DNA of 64,000 nucleotides from Dasypus novemcinctus (taxonomy: Eukaryota > Chordata > Mammalia > Cingulata > Dasypodidae), in NCBI RefSeq assembly GCF_030445035.2, contig NC_080680.1, positions 115,904,228 through 115,968,227 of the forward strand, read 5' to 3'. This document shows positions 23,233 through 35,812 of this stretch, piece after piece (position 1 is the first letter of the stretch; each line of letters begins with the position of its first letter). Made by a program: the position numbers and the translations under genes. The notes below the pieces were generated by a model that ran no database searches, was not told the DNA's origin, and saw only the letters and a program-made list of their open reading frames with translations.

Positions 23233-26072
23233 ATAGGCTAATGTGTGATACAGAATAATTGAGTAGTTATTTTAGATTGGATGAACAGAAATGGCATATG
23301 TAAGGAGGTAATATGAAACAGAAAATGGGATATAGAGTTGAAGGGAAGTCAAAGTTCTTGTCATTTTGAAGTTAGAGTCTAGTTTTGGAGAAAGAGATAA
23401 AACAAGAGAAAATATGTCAAAATATATAAATGCTATGAAGAAAAATAAAATAGAATATGGGAAATAGAAAGTACTGGAGGAAGGTACCAGAAAATGCTAA
23501 GTTATTTCCCTATATTCTCATTCTTCACCCCCTTTTTCCCCTTAGTAATATGGAATCCTTGTAGTTTGGTTTCAGCCATGTGTCTAAGCCCTGGCTAGTG
23601 GGCTGTCAGTACATATATGATCTCCTGTAAGTAATCCTGAAGGGCTGAACTTCTTTGGCTCTTCTTCATTCCTGCTTGCTGGAATGTGAACGCAATGGCT
23701 TGAGTTCTTGTATTATGAAGTAGAAGTCACGTGCTGACCATGGTAGAGCAACAAGAGAGAAAGCCTGGGTTTCTGACATGGAGTACCATACTAAGAGCCC
23801 TGGATTGGGCTCTTTTTCCCAGTCTCTGGGCTTCTTTCCAATGAGAAATCATCTTTTTGTTTAAGCCACTGTTATTGGCTTCAATTCTGTGGCTTTTCCA
23901 TTCCTTAGCACCTTGTCATAAACTTCATCAAGTAGCAGAAAGGTAGAAGGAACTTATAAAAGGAATCTCTGAGGAAAATACTTGAAGTCCATGAGGAGGA
24001 AAATTCATGGCTACACCTTAGAGAGGGGTAAATGGTAAGTCCTACTGGGTGCTGAGGATACTGTTCTATTGGTTTTCTCACAGGTTTCATTCATCCTCAA
24101 AACTTGTGAGTTAAGCTTTGTCTCCCTTTTGTAAGTGAGAAAGGTGAGATTCTGAGAGATTTAAATGATTTTCCCAGCTTTACTGTTGCTAAGCGGCACA
24201 GTCAGGGTTTGAAGACTGAATGTAAAATCAGTCCAGCCATTTATTTATTTAAGCAAATCAATTTTATTGATACATATTAATAAAGCATACAATCCATCCA
24301 AAGTGTACAGTCAATTGTATTTGGTATAATCACGTAGTTGTGCATTCATCACTTCAAATACTGTTAGAACATTTTCATTATTCCAACAATAACAATGATA
24401 AAACACAAAAAACAGACAAAACCCATCACCTCTCAATCTCTCTATACTTTCCTTGCCATATATCGCTGCTATTATGTTTCCATCTCTTTAGTTTTATTTG
24501 TATTTATATTTTGTAAAAAACAGTCTTATATGCAATATTACCCTCATTTATAATTCACAGGAAGTTTCACCAGGTTATACAGTTATATGTAACATTTTTT
24601 AGCTTTCCTTCTAGTAATATACATGCCCTTAGACACGCCCTTTCAACTACTGTCATACCCATATAATACCACTGCTAGTTACAAATACTATAATGTGAGG
24701 TCACCATTTCTCTTCATTTCCAAAGATTTACAATCTTTTTACCAATGCTGCATAGATTAATCCTCAGCTTTCCAGTCTCTACCCTCATTCAATTTTCTGG
24801 TGACCTATATTCTAGTTCCTAACTCCATGAGTTTACACAGTATATTTATTTCATAATGGCGTAATCATACATATTTGTCTTTTGGTGTCTGGCTTGCTTC
24901 ACTCATCATAATGTCCTTTAGGTTCCAGGTTGTCATATGCTTCACGACTTCATTTCTTCTTACAGCTGTATGATATTCCATCATGTGCATACACCACAGT
25001 TTTTTAGCCATTCATTAGTTGATGGACATCTGGTTTATTTCCATCTTTTGGCAAATGTGAATAATGCCACTGTGAACATCGATGTGCAGGTGCCTATTCA
25101 TGTCAATTCTCTCAGTTCTTCTGAGTATGTATCTAGTAGTGGTATTGCTGGGTCACACGGCAAGTTTATATTCAACTTCCTTAGGAACTGCCAAAAAGTC
25201 CTCCACAGGGGCTGTACCATTCTACTTCCCACCAACAGTGAATAAGCATTCCTGTCTCTCCACATCCTCTTCAACTTTGTAGTTGTCTGACTTTTTAATA
25301 GTTGTCTTTCTAATAGGTGTGAAATGATATCTCATTGTAGTTTTGATTTGCATTTCCCTAATCACTAGTGATGTTGAACATATTTTTATGTTTTTTTTTG
25401 CCATTTGTATTTCTTCTTTGGACAAATGTCTATTCGAGTCTTTTGCACATTTTTTAATAGTGTAGTTTGTCTTTTTATTGTTGAGTTGTAGTATCTCTTT
25501 ATATATCATGGATATGTGATTTCCAAATATTTGTTCCATTGAGTCATCTGCTTTTCACCCTTTTGACAAAGGCCTTTGAGGTGTGAAGTGTGTAATTTGA
25601 GGAGGTCCCATTTATTTATTGTTTCTTTTGTTGCTCGTGCTTTGGGTGTAAGCTTAAGAAACTACTGTCTACCTCAAGGTTTTGAAGATGTTCTCCTACA
25701 TTTTCTTCTAGGAGTTTTATGTTTGTAGTTTTTATGTTTAGGTCGTTGATCCATTTTGAGTTAATTTTTGTATAAGGTATGAGATCAGGGTCCTCTATTT
25801 TTCTTCTGGATATGGATATCCAGTTTTCCTAGTACAATTTGTTGAATAGACTGTTCTGGCCCAACTGGGAGGGCTTGACAGCCTTCTCAAAAAACACTTG
25901 ACTGTAGATATGAAGGTGTGTTTTTGAGTTCTGAATTTAGTTCCATTGGTCAATCTGTCTTTATGCCAGGTACCATGCTGTTTTAACCGCTGTAGCTGAG
26001 TAATATGCTTTAAAGTCAGGAAGTGAGAGTCCTTCAACTTTGTTCTACCTTTTTAGACATTTTTTGGTGATT

Positions 26073-26495
26073 TGATGCTGAGACCAGCTCAGCAATATGT
26101 TTGCATGAAGGGAAGGCAACGCAGAACTTAAGAAATAAAAGGACAGAAAGAAAGACATGAGAGAAAATAAAGATGGGACCAGGGGCCTCGACAGCTTCTA
26201 GAACTGAGAGCCTCGACCCTAGTTTCCACATCATATTTATTAGAAATTACAAAGCAGTAGTTATCTATGTTTACTTTCAAGGCTGCTTGTTATTAAAGCT
26301 GCAACACCTGCAATACTAGGGAACAGGCCATACAAAGTTCAAATGCCTCCTCACACAAACAATTTTCGTGCTGACCAGACAGTGTTTAATTTAGTCAAGG
26401 CCAGTGTTCCTAAACCCACACTTCTTATCTGTATTATGGAAACGTTTCATCTTCAAGCCAGGTTTCCACGTTCAAATTCAAGCTATTTTCCCACA
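26073..26495 (-). mobile_element. Solo LTR, class II (ERVK/IAP-like), nested in LINE-1
   Basis: LINE-1 sequence breaks after ggtgatt and resumes at atttggggcctgttacc; the insert starts TGATGCTG and ends CCCACA. On the - strand it has an AATAAATATG motif followed by gtcgaggctctcagttctag and ccccatctttatttt-type text, a layout like betaretroviral LTRs. No internal region is attached. Orientation and class are inferred. Confidence 0.5.
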
Positions 26496-26919
26496 ATTTG
26501 GGGCCTGTTACCATTCCAAATAAATTTGATAATTGGCTTTTCCATTTTTCAAAAAAGGCTGTTGGGATTTTTGTTGGGATTACATGAATTTGTAAATTAG
26601 TTTGGGTAGAATTGATATCTTATCAATATTTAGTCTTCCAGTCCATGAACACTGGACTGGAATATCCTTCTACTTATTTAAGTCTTCTTTGGTTTCTTTT
26701 TGCAATGTTTTATAGTTTTCAGACTATAGGTCCTTTATGTCCTTGGTTAAGTTTATTCCTAAATGTCTGATTCTTTTATTTGCTCTTATAAATGGAACTT
26801 TTTCTGATTTCCTCCTCACCAATACTGAGAGTTGGTGTATTGAAGTCTCCAACTTCAGAAATGCTACTGACTTTTTCATATTAATCTTTTATCCTGCCAT
26901 TTTGCTGAACTTGTCTATT

Positions 26920-27471
26920 CTAGTAGCTTTGTTGTGGATATTTCAGGATTTTTAGATATAGGTTCATATCATCGGCAAATAGTGAAAGTTTTACTTCTTC
27001 CTTTCCTGTTTGGGTGCCTTTTATTTCTTCATCTAGCCTAATTGCTCTAACTAGAACTACTAGCACAATATTGAATAACAGTGGTGACAGTGGGCATCCT
27101 TGCCTTGTTCCTAATCTCAGTGGAAAAGCTTTCAGTCTTTCAATGTTGAATACAATGCAAACTGTAGCTTTTTCATATACATACTTAACCATATTGAGAA
27201 AGCTTCCTTCTAGTCCTATTTTTTGGAGTGTTTTTATCAAGAAAGGATACTGTATTCTGTCAAATGCCTTTTCTTCATCAACTTAGAGGACCATGTGATT
27301 TTTCTTCTTCAATTTATTAATGCAGTTTATTACATTAATTGATTTTCTTGTGTTGAACCACCCTTGAATACCTGGGATAAAACCCATTTGATTGTGGTGT
27401 ATAATTCTTTTAATGTGCTTTTGGATTTGGTTTGCAAGTATTTTGTTGAGGATTTTTGCATCTATCTTCAT
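26920..27471 (-). pseudogene. LINE-1 ORF2 reverse-transcriptase remnant
   Basis: Two stretches in the same frame, 27,471-27,283 and 27,240-26,920, cover the reverse-transcriptase core. Seen motifs include [33 protein letters not shown] and the catalytic FADDM. A TAA at 27,285-27,283 interrupts the frame just before VDEEKAFDR; further stops follow. The function of the intact family is target-primed reverse transcription. Confidence 0.85.
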
Positions 27472-27611
27472 TAGAGGTATTGGTCTGTAATCTTATTTCT
27501 TAGTATTTTCATTTGGTTTTGTATTAGGGTGATGTTGGCTTCATACAAAGAGTATGGTAGCATTCTTTCTGTTCAAGTTTTTGGAAGAGCTTGAGCAAGA
27601 TTGGTATTAGA

Positions 27612-28524
27612 TCGTATTTTTTTAAAAATTAAACTATTTTGTGGTAATTACAGATTCATAGGCAGTGTAAGAAATAATTGAAGAAATCTCACGTATTCTT
27701 TGCCCAGTTTTCCCCAATGGTAATATCTTACAAGACTGTAGTAAAATATGACAACCAGTTTATTGGCATTGATGCAATCAAGATGCACCTACTTTCCTTC
27801 TATTCCCATCTGTTTCTTAACCCTTGGCAACATTAACCTTTTCTCTGTGTATATAGTTTTGTCATCTAAAGAATGTTGTATAAATAATAGAATCATAGAC
27901 TACATACACTTTGGGGACTGGATTTTTTTTTTTTTTCTTTTTTTAACTCAGCCTAATTCTCTGATGATTGATCCAGGTTGTGTATCAATAGTTTGTTCCT
28001 TTTCATTGCTAACTAGTGTTCCATGGTATGGATATATAGCAGTTTGTTTAACTATTCATTCATTGAAGGGCATCTGGGTTATTTCTAGTTTTTGACTATT
28101 ACTAATAAAGTTGCTATAAACATTAATGTATAGGCTTTTTTGTGAATGTAGGTCTTCACTGTTTTGGAATAAATGCCCAACTGTGAAATTGCCAGGTTGC
28201 ACAGTAGTTGTCAGTGGCACGGGAATCTGTGTTTTCTTTTTGTTTTTTGTTGTGTCAACTTGCTGTGTCAGTTCTCTGTGTGTGCAGTGCCATTCTTGGG
28301 CAGGCACTTTCTTTCCCACTGGGCGAGTCTCCTTATGGGGCACACTCCTTGCACGTGGGGCTCCCCTACATGGGGGGGCACCCCTGTGTGGTACGGCACT
28401 CCTCGTGTGCATCAGCACTGTGCGTGGGCCAGCTCCACACTGTCAAGGAGGCCCGGGGTTTGAACCGTGGACCTCCCATGTGGTAGACGGACACCCTATC
28501 CATTGGGCCAAGTCTGCTTCTTTG
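27612..28524 (-). mobile_element. Composite insertion: older-type LINE-1 3' end joined to a DAS SINE
   Basis: 27,612-28,204 is antisense LINE-1 3' sequence of a different subfamily from the host element (ttaaactattttgtggtaat, cagttttccccaatggtaat, gggcatctgggttatttcta). At 28,205 it abuts a DAS SINE (to 28,524) that lacks its A-rich tail. The host LINE-1 stops at about 27,611 and resumes at 28,525, with some host sequence apparently missing. Confidence 0.6.
28205..28524 (-). mobile_element. DAS-type SINE, tail missing
   Basis: Antisense head at the right (ggtttgaaccgtggacctcc, tggtagacggacaccctatc) and GC-rich middle. The left edge ends inside the body at tgtcagtggcacgggaatc, without the usual tttatttatt antisense tail. 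Confidence 0.85.
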
Positions 28525-29201
28525 GGAGGTTTTTGATCTTTTTCTTCTAGGTAAGTGTAGGTGGTTCATGTGTTTCTAGGAATTTGTCCATCTTGTCTAC
28601 ATTGTCTAGTTTTTTTGGCATACAGTTGTTCATATTATTCTCTTAGTTCTTCAGGGTTAAGGGTAATGTCTCCTCTCTCATTTTGGATTTTATTTATTTG
28701 CATCTTTTCTCTTTTTTCTTTGTCAGTCTAGCTAAGGTTTTGTTGATTTAATTGATCTTCTCAAAGAACCAACTTTCGGTTTTGTTGAGTCTTTTTTTCT
28801 TTGTTCTCAATTTCATATATTTCTGCTCTGCTCTTTACTATATCTTTCCTTTGCCTTGGTTTGGGATTAGTTTGCTCTTCTTTTTCTAGTTCCTCCAGGT
28901 GCGCAGTTAGTTCTTCAATTTTAGCACTTAAAAAATATGTAAGCTTTGAGAGCTATAAATTTCTTTCCCCTGCACTGTCTTTTCGGTGTCCTATATGTTT
29001 TGATATGTTGTGTCTTCATTTTCTTCCTTCTCAAGATATTTACTGAATTATCTTACAATTTCTTCTTTGACCCACTGATTATTTAAGAGTATGTTGTTTA
29101 ATTTCCATATATTTAAAATTTTTCCCTTTTTCCATCCATTATTGATTTCTAGCATCATTCCGTTATGATCAAAGAAAAGTGTTTTGTAGAATTTCAGTCT
29201 T

Positions 29202-29468
29202 TTAAAATTTATTGAAATCTGTCTTGTGACCCAACATATGGTCTATCCTAGAGAAGGATCCATGAGTGCTTGAAAAGAATGGATATTCTGCTGTTTTGGG
29301 GTGTAATGCTCTATAAATACCTGTTAGGTCTAGTTCATTTATCATATTATTCAAGCTCTCTGTTTCTTTATTTATCCTTTGTCCAGATGTTTTATCCAGT
29401 ACTGAGAGTGGTGTAATAGGTGTGGGGACACCTATTTCTCCCTTCAGTTTTGCTAGTATGTGCCTCAT
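29202..29468 (-). pseudogene. LINE-1 ORF2 endonuclease remnant
   Basis: Eighty-eight codons containing FFSSTHGSFSRIDHMLGHK, the conserved C-terminal part of the apurinic-type endonuclease domain, which carries the SRIDH motif. It is cut off by stops on both sides. Confidence 0.8.
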
Positions 29469-30020
29469 GTATCTTGAGCAACCTGTGTTAGATGCATAAT
29501 ATTTAGTATGGTTATTTCTTCCTGGTGAATTACCCCTTTTATTAATATATAGTGACCTTCTTTATTACAATTTTGAATCTAAAACCTATTTTTTCCAATA
29601 TTATTATCTCTACTCCAGATCTTTTCTGGTTACTATTTGCATGAATAACTTTTTCCATACTTTCATTTCTAAACTGGTTGTGTCTTTACATCTGAGGTGT
29701 GTCTCTTGGAGACAGGATATAGATGGCTCATATTTTTTTAATCCATTCTATCATTCTATGTCTTTTGGTTGGGGAGTTGAAGCCATTAACTTCAATGTTA
29801 TAACTGTAAAGGTATTACTTACTTCATCCATTTTGTCCTTTGGTTTTTCCAACATTATATATTGCTATCATCTGTCTATTTTTTACCCTGTAATTGCCCT
29901 GTCTAACAATCTTCCTTCCTACACTCTTCTCCAAGTCTCTCACCCTTGTTTTTTTCCTTTTAGGCTGCAGCACTCCCTTTAGTATCTCTTGTAATTCTGG
30001 TCTTTTGGTAACATATTCTA

Positions 30021-30374
30021 TCAGTTTTTGTTTGTCTGTGAAGACTTTAAACTCACCCTCATTTTTGAAGGACAGTTTGCCAAATATAGAATTCTTGGCT
30101 GGCAGTTTTTTGCTTTCAATACCTTAAATACATCATACCACTTTCTTCTCACCTCTGTGGTTTCTAAAGAGAGGTTGGCACTTAATCTTATTGAGGTTCT
30201 CTTGTCTGTGATGCTTTGCTTTTCTCTTGCTGCTTTCAGAATCCTCTCTTTATCTCTGATATTTGTCATTCTGAACAGTAGGTGTCTTGGAGTAGATCTA
30301 ATTGGATTTATCATTTTTAAGGTGCATTGTCTTTCTTGGCTATTGTTATTTATGTCTTTCATAAGGTTAGGCAT
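30021..30374 (-). pseudogene. LINE-1 ORF1 C-terminal RNA-binding remnant
   Basis: Contains STPRHLLFRMTNIRDKERI, LKAAREKQSITDK and RRKWYDVFKVLKAKNCQPRI, the conserved RNA-binding and C-terminal domains of ORF1p. The upstream part was separated by insertion of the SINE at 30,379-30,753. Confidence 0.85.
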
Positions 30375-30378
30375 TTTT

Positions 30379-30753
30379 TTTTTTTTTAAAGATTTATTTT
30401 TTTATTTCTTTAATTCCCCTCCCCTCCCCCGGTTGTCTGTTTTCTGTGTCTTTTTGCTGCGTCTTGTTTCTTTGTCCGCTTCTGTTGTCGTCAGCGGCAC
30501 GGGAAGTGTGGGCGGCGCCATTCCTCGGCAGGCTGCTCCCTCCTTCGCGCTGGGCGGCTCTCCCTACGGGTGCACTCCTTGCGCGTGGGGCTCCCCTACG
30601 CGGGGGACACCCCCGTGTGGCAAAGCACTCCCTGCGCGCATCAGCACTGCACATGGGCCAGCTCCACACGGGTCAAGGAGGCCCGGGGCTTGAACCGTGG
30701 ACCTCCCATGTGGTAGACGGACGCCCTAACCACTAGGCCAAAGTCCGCTTCCC
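30379..30753 (-). mobile_element. DAS-type SINE with target-site duplication, nested in LINE-1 ORF1
   Basis: Complete element with antisense tail at the left and head at the right, flanked by the 16-base duplication aaggttaggcattttt at 30,363-30,378 and 30,754-30,769. It separates the coiled-coil and RNA-binding parts of the LINE-1 ORF1. Confidence 0.92.
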
Positions 30754-30829
30754 AAGGTTAGGCATTTTTAGATTATGATTTCATCATATATTCTTTCTGC
30801 CCTTTTTCCATTTTTTTTCTTTCTGGATC

Positions 30830-31045
30830 TCAGATGATGCAAATGTTTGTGCATTTCATATTGCCATTCAGTTCCCTGAGACCCTGTTCCATTTTTTCCA
30901 TACTCTTCTTTTTCCATTCTCTTGTCTTTTCTAGTTCAGTTGTTCTGTCCTCAAAATCACTGATTCTGTCTTTGAGCAATTCAAATCTGCCATTATGTGT
31001 CTCTAATGTATTTTTAATCTCATCCATTGTGCCTTTCATTCCCAT
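30830..31045 (-). pseudogene. LINE-1 ORF1 coiled-coil remnant
   Basis: Heptad-rich, charged segment (RFELLKDRISDFEDRTTELE, KTREWKKKSMEKMEQGLREL) matching the trimerising coiled coil of ORF1p. It is the N-terminal partner of the remnant at 30,021-30,374. Confidence 0.75.
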
Positions 31046-32029
31046 AAACTGTTATTTTTCTTTGCAGGCTTTCAGGTTGTTCTTTATGTTTACCCAGTGT
31101 CATCTTAATATCCTTTATCTTTTTAGTCATTTTTTCCTTTATTTTTGACTTGACTGAGGAGATTTGTGTGATTATTATTGTTTAAAATCCTGTATCTCAT
31201 CAGGATATTTGGTTGTTCCTTTGGCTGGGCCATCTCTTCCTGTTTCCTAGTATTACTTGTAATTTTTTTTTTTGATGTCTCTGCATCTGAGTACATTGGT
31301 CAATTTACTTTGAAGGTCAATTTCTCCATCTTGCCTAGTGGTTTTTCTTGTTTTTTTCTTCCCAAAACTCTTCTTAGATTTTTGGTTCAACTTGTCCTGA
31401 GTCTTTAAAATTGCCTAGTTTAAGTTATCAAAATTGGGCCAGGACTCACTAATGGGGTGCAGATATTCTTCTCTCAGGAGTTACTAAAGAGACACCCAAA
31501 AGCTGTGTTTTTTCTTGTCACTTCCTGGCTGGCCAGCAGATGGTGCTTGTTAGTGAACCTTTCCTTGGAGGTGTTTCTTTCAACCTCTGCTTGCTGGTAT
31601 TTTTGTCTGGCCAGAACTGAGATTCAAAGCAGGCTCTGCTGGCTGAATTCACTGATGAGAATCCACTCTCCATCCTCTGACACACCCTCCTTCTTCCCAG
31701 GGGGTATCTGTTGCCCTCTCAGTCGGCTGCAGTGAGCCAAAGGTTTTTTCTAGGCTGCAGGTCTTGAGATTGGAGGATGAGTACCCTTCCTGACTGCCTC
31801 TGGGATTTCGTAACTCTCATTTGTTGTTTCAGGTTATTTGTCTTTCTTTCCCTTGCTCTCCTGGGAGTTGTGTAGCACTGTCCTGGTCTGCTGACCCCCA
31901 AAGCAGGTTATTTGGACAGCTCTTGGCCCTTTCTCCATTGTTTTTGTGAGAGAGTTAAGCCCTGTGTGCCTATGCTGATGCCATCTTTCTGGAACTCCCC
32001 CACAATTAATTAACTAATTAATTAATATT

Positions 32030-32240
32030 ATTTTTTAAAGGAGGTTTTGGGGATTGAACCCAGAATCTTGTCCATGGGAAGCAGGTGCTCAACACTGAGC
32101 TACATCTGCTCCCCAATGAGAGTTTTTTTTTTTTATTTGTTTGTTTTGTTTTTAGGAGGCAAGGGAGATTGAACCCAGGAACATGTATATGGGAAGCAGG
32201 TGTTCAGGCACTTGACCTATATCCACTCTACCTAACTATT
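32030..32240 (-). repeat. Two fragments of a xenarthran tRNA-derived SINE
   Basis: Two adjacent copies (32,036-32,115 and 32,150-32,235) of gattgaacccag, gtatatgggaagcaggtg-type sequence, antisense to a tRNA-like B box. They lie next to the 5' end of the large LINE-1. A (TTAA)n-like stretch separates them from it at about 32,005-32,035. Confidence 0.65.
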
Positions 32241-32379
32241 TTTAAAAGGTGTGTGTTATTTAAGGTAGTTTTAACTTTGTGGTGGAAGATAGCCTTTAAA
32301 CAGCATTTATAATAATGTTTTTCTTATATATCCTATAAGGTAGGCATTTTGAAAATTATTGTTGTATGTCCTAAACTTC

Positions 32380-33030
32380 TGATAAGTAGTCCAAAGCTAG
32401 AAAAATCATATAAAAACTGGATTGTTAAAATAGGCTAATGTGATATGGAGTGCCTAGGTAGTTATTTTGGATTGAGTAGACAAAAATGGCTTATCTAAGG
32501 ATATAACAGGAAACATTTACCATATATATGAAAGTGTATATAATGTATCCACACCCTTTAAAGAAGAGGAATAAAATTAACATCTGTGACCCTGCCACCA
32601 AGCTTAAGAATAGAATGTTCTGGTAACTTAGAAGCTCCTTGTGTATTCCTTCCTGATCACGTTCTCTGCCCTACATCATCTCCCAAGTCCCTCAAGTAAC
32701 CACAATCCTGAATTTTATGATAATTATACTGATTTTCTTTAATATATACTATATTAGCATAACTCTAAACAATATATTGTTTCAGTTTGCCTATTTAAGA
32801 ACTTTTCATAAGTGGAGACAGACTATTTTTATTATGTTATCTGATTCTCAGCTTTTAACATTAGGTTTTTGAAAATCACCTATGTTGATGCCGTAACAGT
32901 AATTAATTCACTTCTCTGCTGTATTCTGGTACATTTGTGAATATACCTTAAGGGATTCATCCATTCTACTATTCAGCCAAAACTGTTTTCAAGTGCTTTG
33001 TATATATCTGCTGGATTCCATTGGGAAAGT
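32380..33030. repeat. Short local duplicate plus old LINE-1 fragment
   Basis: 32,385-32,510 is a close relative of 22,760-22,810 joined to 23,235-23,310 (shared agtccaaagctagaaaaatc, ttaaaataggctaatgtg). From about 32,520 to 33,030 the sequence looks like antisense old LINE-1 (tcatccattctactattcag, gtacatttgtgaatatacct). 33,030-33,440 is AT-rich with nothing recognised. Confidence 0.45.
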
Positions 33031-34403
33031 TTGTTTAGCACAGGACTTCTAAACCATTTTTTTTTTTTTTGGTGCTGTAAAACCTTTGGACATTTTGTAA
33101 GCCTATGGACTCCTAATATTTTAAAATGTTTAACAAACACATAGCATTACAAAGAAAATAAATTATAATGAACTAGAGTCATCAAAATATAAAAGCAAGT
33201 TCTTGATATGCTTTTTTATTAAAGCACTGAATAAGATAATCAGCTATGTAATTTTGAAGTAATGATGAACAAGAAAGAAATGTTTATATATTTGCAGTAA
33301 CTGTCATGGAATTGGAAAACTTTTGTGATTTTTATTGGTCATAAATTCACTGGTCCTGCTAATGCTATTGTGGTTTGTTCCTACATTTATAATGAAAGGA
33401 AATGCTTGATTTCAGTTAGAAGTTGGTGACAATAGAGATATAACTTTTCCCCATCCACATTACCAGGTCCCTTGAATTCTATCATAAACCCCTTGGGAAT
33501 CTGTATAATGGAGGTTAAGAACCACTTCTATGGAGTTTATACCCAGAAGCGGAATGGCTGGGCCATAAGATATGCACCTGTTCCTCTATATAAAAAGCAA
33601 TGCCAAGCTGTTTCCCTAATTTATACCCTTAATAGCAGTGTATGAGCTGTTTGACCAATTTTTAATTTATTGCCTGTCTGTTCTGGTGACTGTGATGAGC
33701 ATTTTTAATACCTCACATACATGTCAGTATCATTTGAAGGGTTGTGGCTATTATACGAGAGGGGCAAAGGGAGAAATCTACTTGATGATGATTCTTGGTT
33801 TTATTCAGAAGACAGGTAGATGCAGATCTGCAAAAGGAAACACAAGAGGTGCAGCCAATGCTGACCCAATTGGGTAGTAGCTCTACATGAAAACTCTAGA
33901 CATTTATATATTGGTATACATCCCTAGGTAAGTTTATAATTTTTTAGTCTATATTTTGAGGCCACTAGATGGTGGTATATACAAGCTTTTTGGTGTGTAC
34001 GCGTCTATTTGTTATTTTTTTAGTTCCTGTAATTTAAGCTCTAAGTATTTAGAGTGGAATTAGTTTACAGCTTTTTATTCCCCCCTCACTGGATTATGTA
34101 TTGGAGGAAACCTATTTCAGTAAATGTGAAGAACTATTATGTTTATAGGTTGCTTTATTATTATTACTAATAAAAATAATTGGTAATAAAAAGATATACT
34201 TCAAATTTTATTCAGTGTTCCTTAGAAAGTATCCTACTCATATTGGTTGATATTTGTTAAGCACCTGTAGTATACTGAACGTTGAATTAAATGCCGTGGG
34301 GAAGGGAAAAAAAAGACAGGATCTCTGTTTTTGAGGTTGTTGCTATTAACTTAAAAGTGGCAGGAAAGATCTGTGAACATGTCAATATTTAAATATATTA
34401 CAG

Positions 34404-34863
34404 GGAAGCAGATTTGGCCCAATGGATAGGGCGTCCGCCTACCACATGGGAGGTCCTCAGTTCAAACTCTGGGCCTCCTTGACCCATGTGGAGCTGGCCC
34501 ATGCGCAGTGCTGATGCGCGCAAGGAGTGCCCTGCCACGCAGGGGTGTCCCCCGCGTAGGGGAGCCCCTCACGCAAGGAGTGTGCCCCGTAAGGAGAGCC
34601 GCCCAGTGCGAAGAAAGTGCAGCCTGCCCAAGAATGACCCTGCACACGTGCACACTCGGAGAGCTGACACAACAAGATGATGCAACAAAAAGAAACACAG
34701 ATTTCCGGTGCCGCTGATAAGGATAGAAGCGGTCACAGAAGAACACACGGCTAATGGACACAGAGAGCAAACAATGGGGGGTGGGAAGGGGAACAAATAA
34801 ATAAAGAAATAAATATTTAAAAAATGAAAGGTGACTGCTAAGGGGTATGGGATTCAAAAAAAA
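34404..34863 (+). mobile_element. DAS-type SINE with extended 3' tail and target-site duplication
   Basis: Head gggaagcagatttggcccaa, body, then a first A-rich tail ending near 34,825. About 30 further bases (gaaaggtgactgctaagggg and on) and a second A run follow. The 14-base duplication taaatatattacag flanks the whole unit at 34,390-34,403 and 34,864-34,877. The extension resembles a 3' transduction. Confidence 0.88.
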
Positions 34864-35812
34864 TAAATATATTACAGATTTATTTAAAATGATTTCTATT
34901 AATAAATGAATTATTTTTATGTATTAAAACTTATAAACAATTTAATATATTTTCCATGATATACTTTTAGAATATCCTCAATGAATAGTCTTTTCCTAGG
35001 TTTTGCATTTAAAAGTGTATTTCATTGTTGATGACATTTTGTAAACTCTCATTTAATAAATGCAATTATTTCCTAAAATAGGCCCTTGTAACTCTATTGC
35101 TTTGAATAATCATTGTGCCTACCAAATGGAATGAGGAGAAACAGTTATGGTAAAAGTATTTCAAGGCCATTTATATTAGCTTTTGATTTCTTATTACTAA
35201 GTATGGCTGGTTTCTTTTCTGTATAAGTTGAAACATTTAGCTGTAGTCTGTGGCATAGTTTGAGACACTTCTCTTCATGAAGTTCCTTTTCCTACTGAAC
35301 ACCCTTTTAGCCATTGCTCTCCAAGATATCTCTCTTCATTTCCCCAAATTGTTCCAGAATAATTACTGAGTAATTAATTTACTTTTTAACCTGTGTTATC
35401 TTTACTTAGCCCTAATTGATTGCTTTTTTGCATTTTTATAATTTGTTAGGTTTTAAAAAATATATTGTATTGAAGGCTGGAAGCTTTAATGCAAGCGCTG
35501 TGTAGGCTGTGTCCAAATAATAGGGGTTGATGGTTCCGTTTCCCTTTGCTAGGTCCGTTAGGTTACTGCTTAAGATTTTTCCAAGTACATTTTTTGATCT
35601 AAGTTAAATTTCTTATGAAGGATTACAGAAACATAGTCGATGAGGAATCAGCACTATTCAGATTAAAATTCCCTCTGAAAAATATTCTTGGTCGAATTCT
35701 CAAGTTAGCTTAATAGTGCAACTAGAATTAGGCTTCATATCCAAAATAATTTTCTTCTCATATCAGGACAGTGGGTATTAAAAGACATGGCTCCTAATTT
35801 TCATACTCCCTT

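Larger units (their letters stand above)
24236..31997 (-). mobile_element. Near full-length LINE-1, inactive, with nested insertions
   Basis: Read on the - strand the order is 5' UTR (about 31,997-31,100), ORF1 (31,045-30,021 with a SINE inside), ORF2 endonuclease (about 29,470-29,200), ORF2 reverse transcriptase (27,471-26,920) and 3' UTR (to about 24,240). Subtracting nested insertions (26,073-26,495; 27,612-28,524; 30,379-30,753) leaves about 6 kb, the normal LINE-1 length. ORFs are broken by many stops, so it is dead. It is the largest single repeat in the gene-free region between NIPSNAP3 and the olfactory receptor. Confidence 0.85.

Noticed and set aside
24937-25245. 102-codon + strand frame
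   Set aside because: Antisense of the LINE-1 3' UTR; similar chance frames occur throughout the LINE-1.
30028-30693. 221-codon + strand frame
   Set aside because: It is the antisense of LINE-1 ORF1 fused to an antisense SINE; no protein of this kind is expected.
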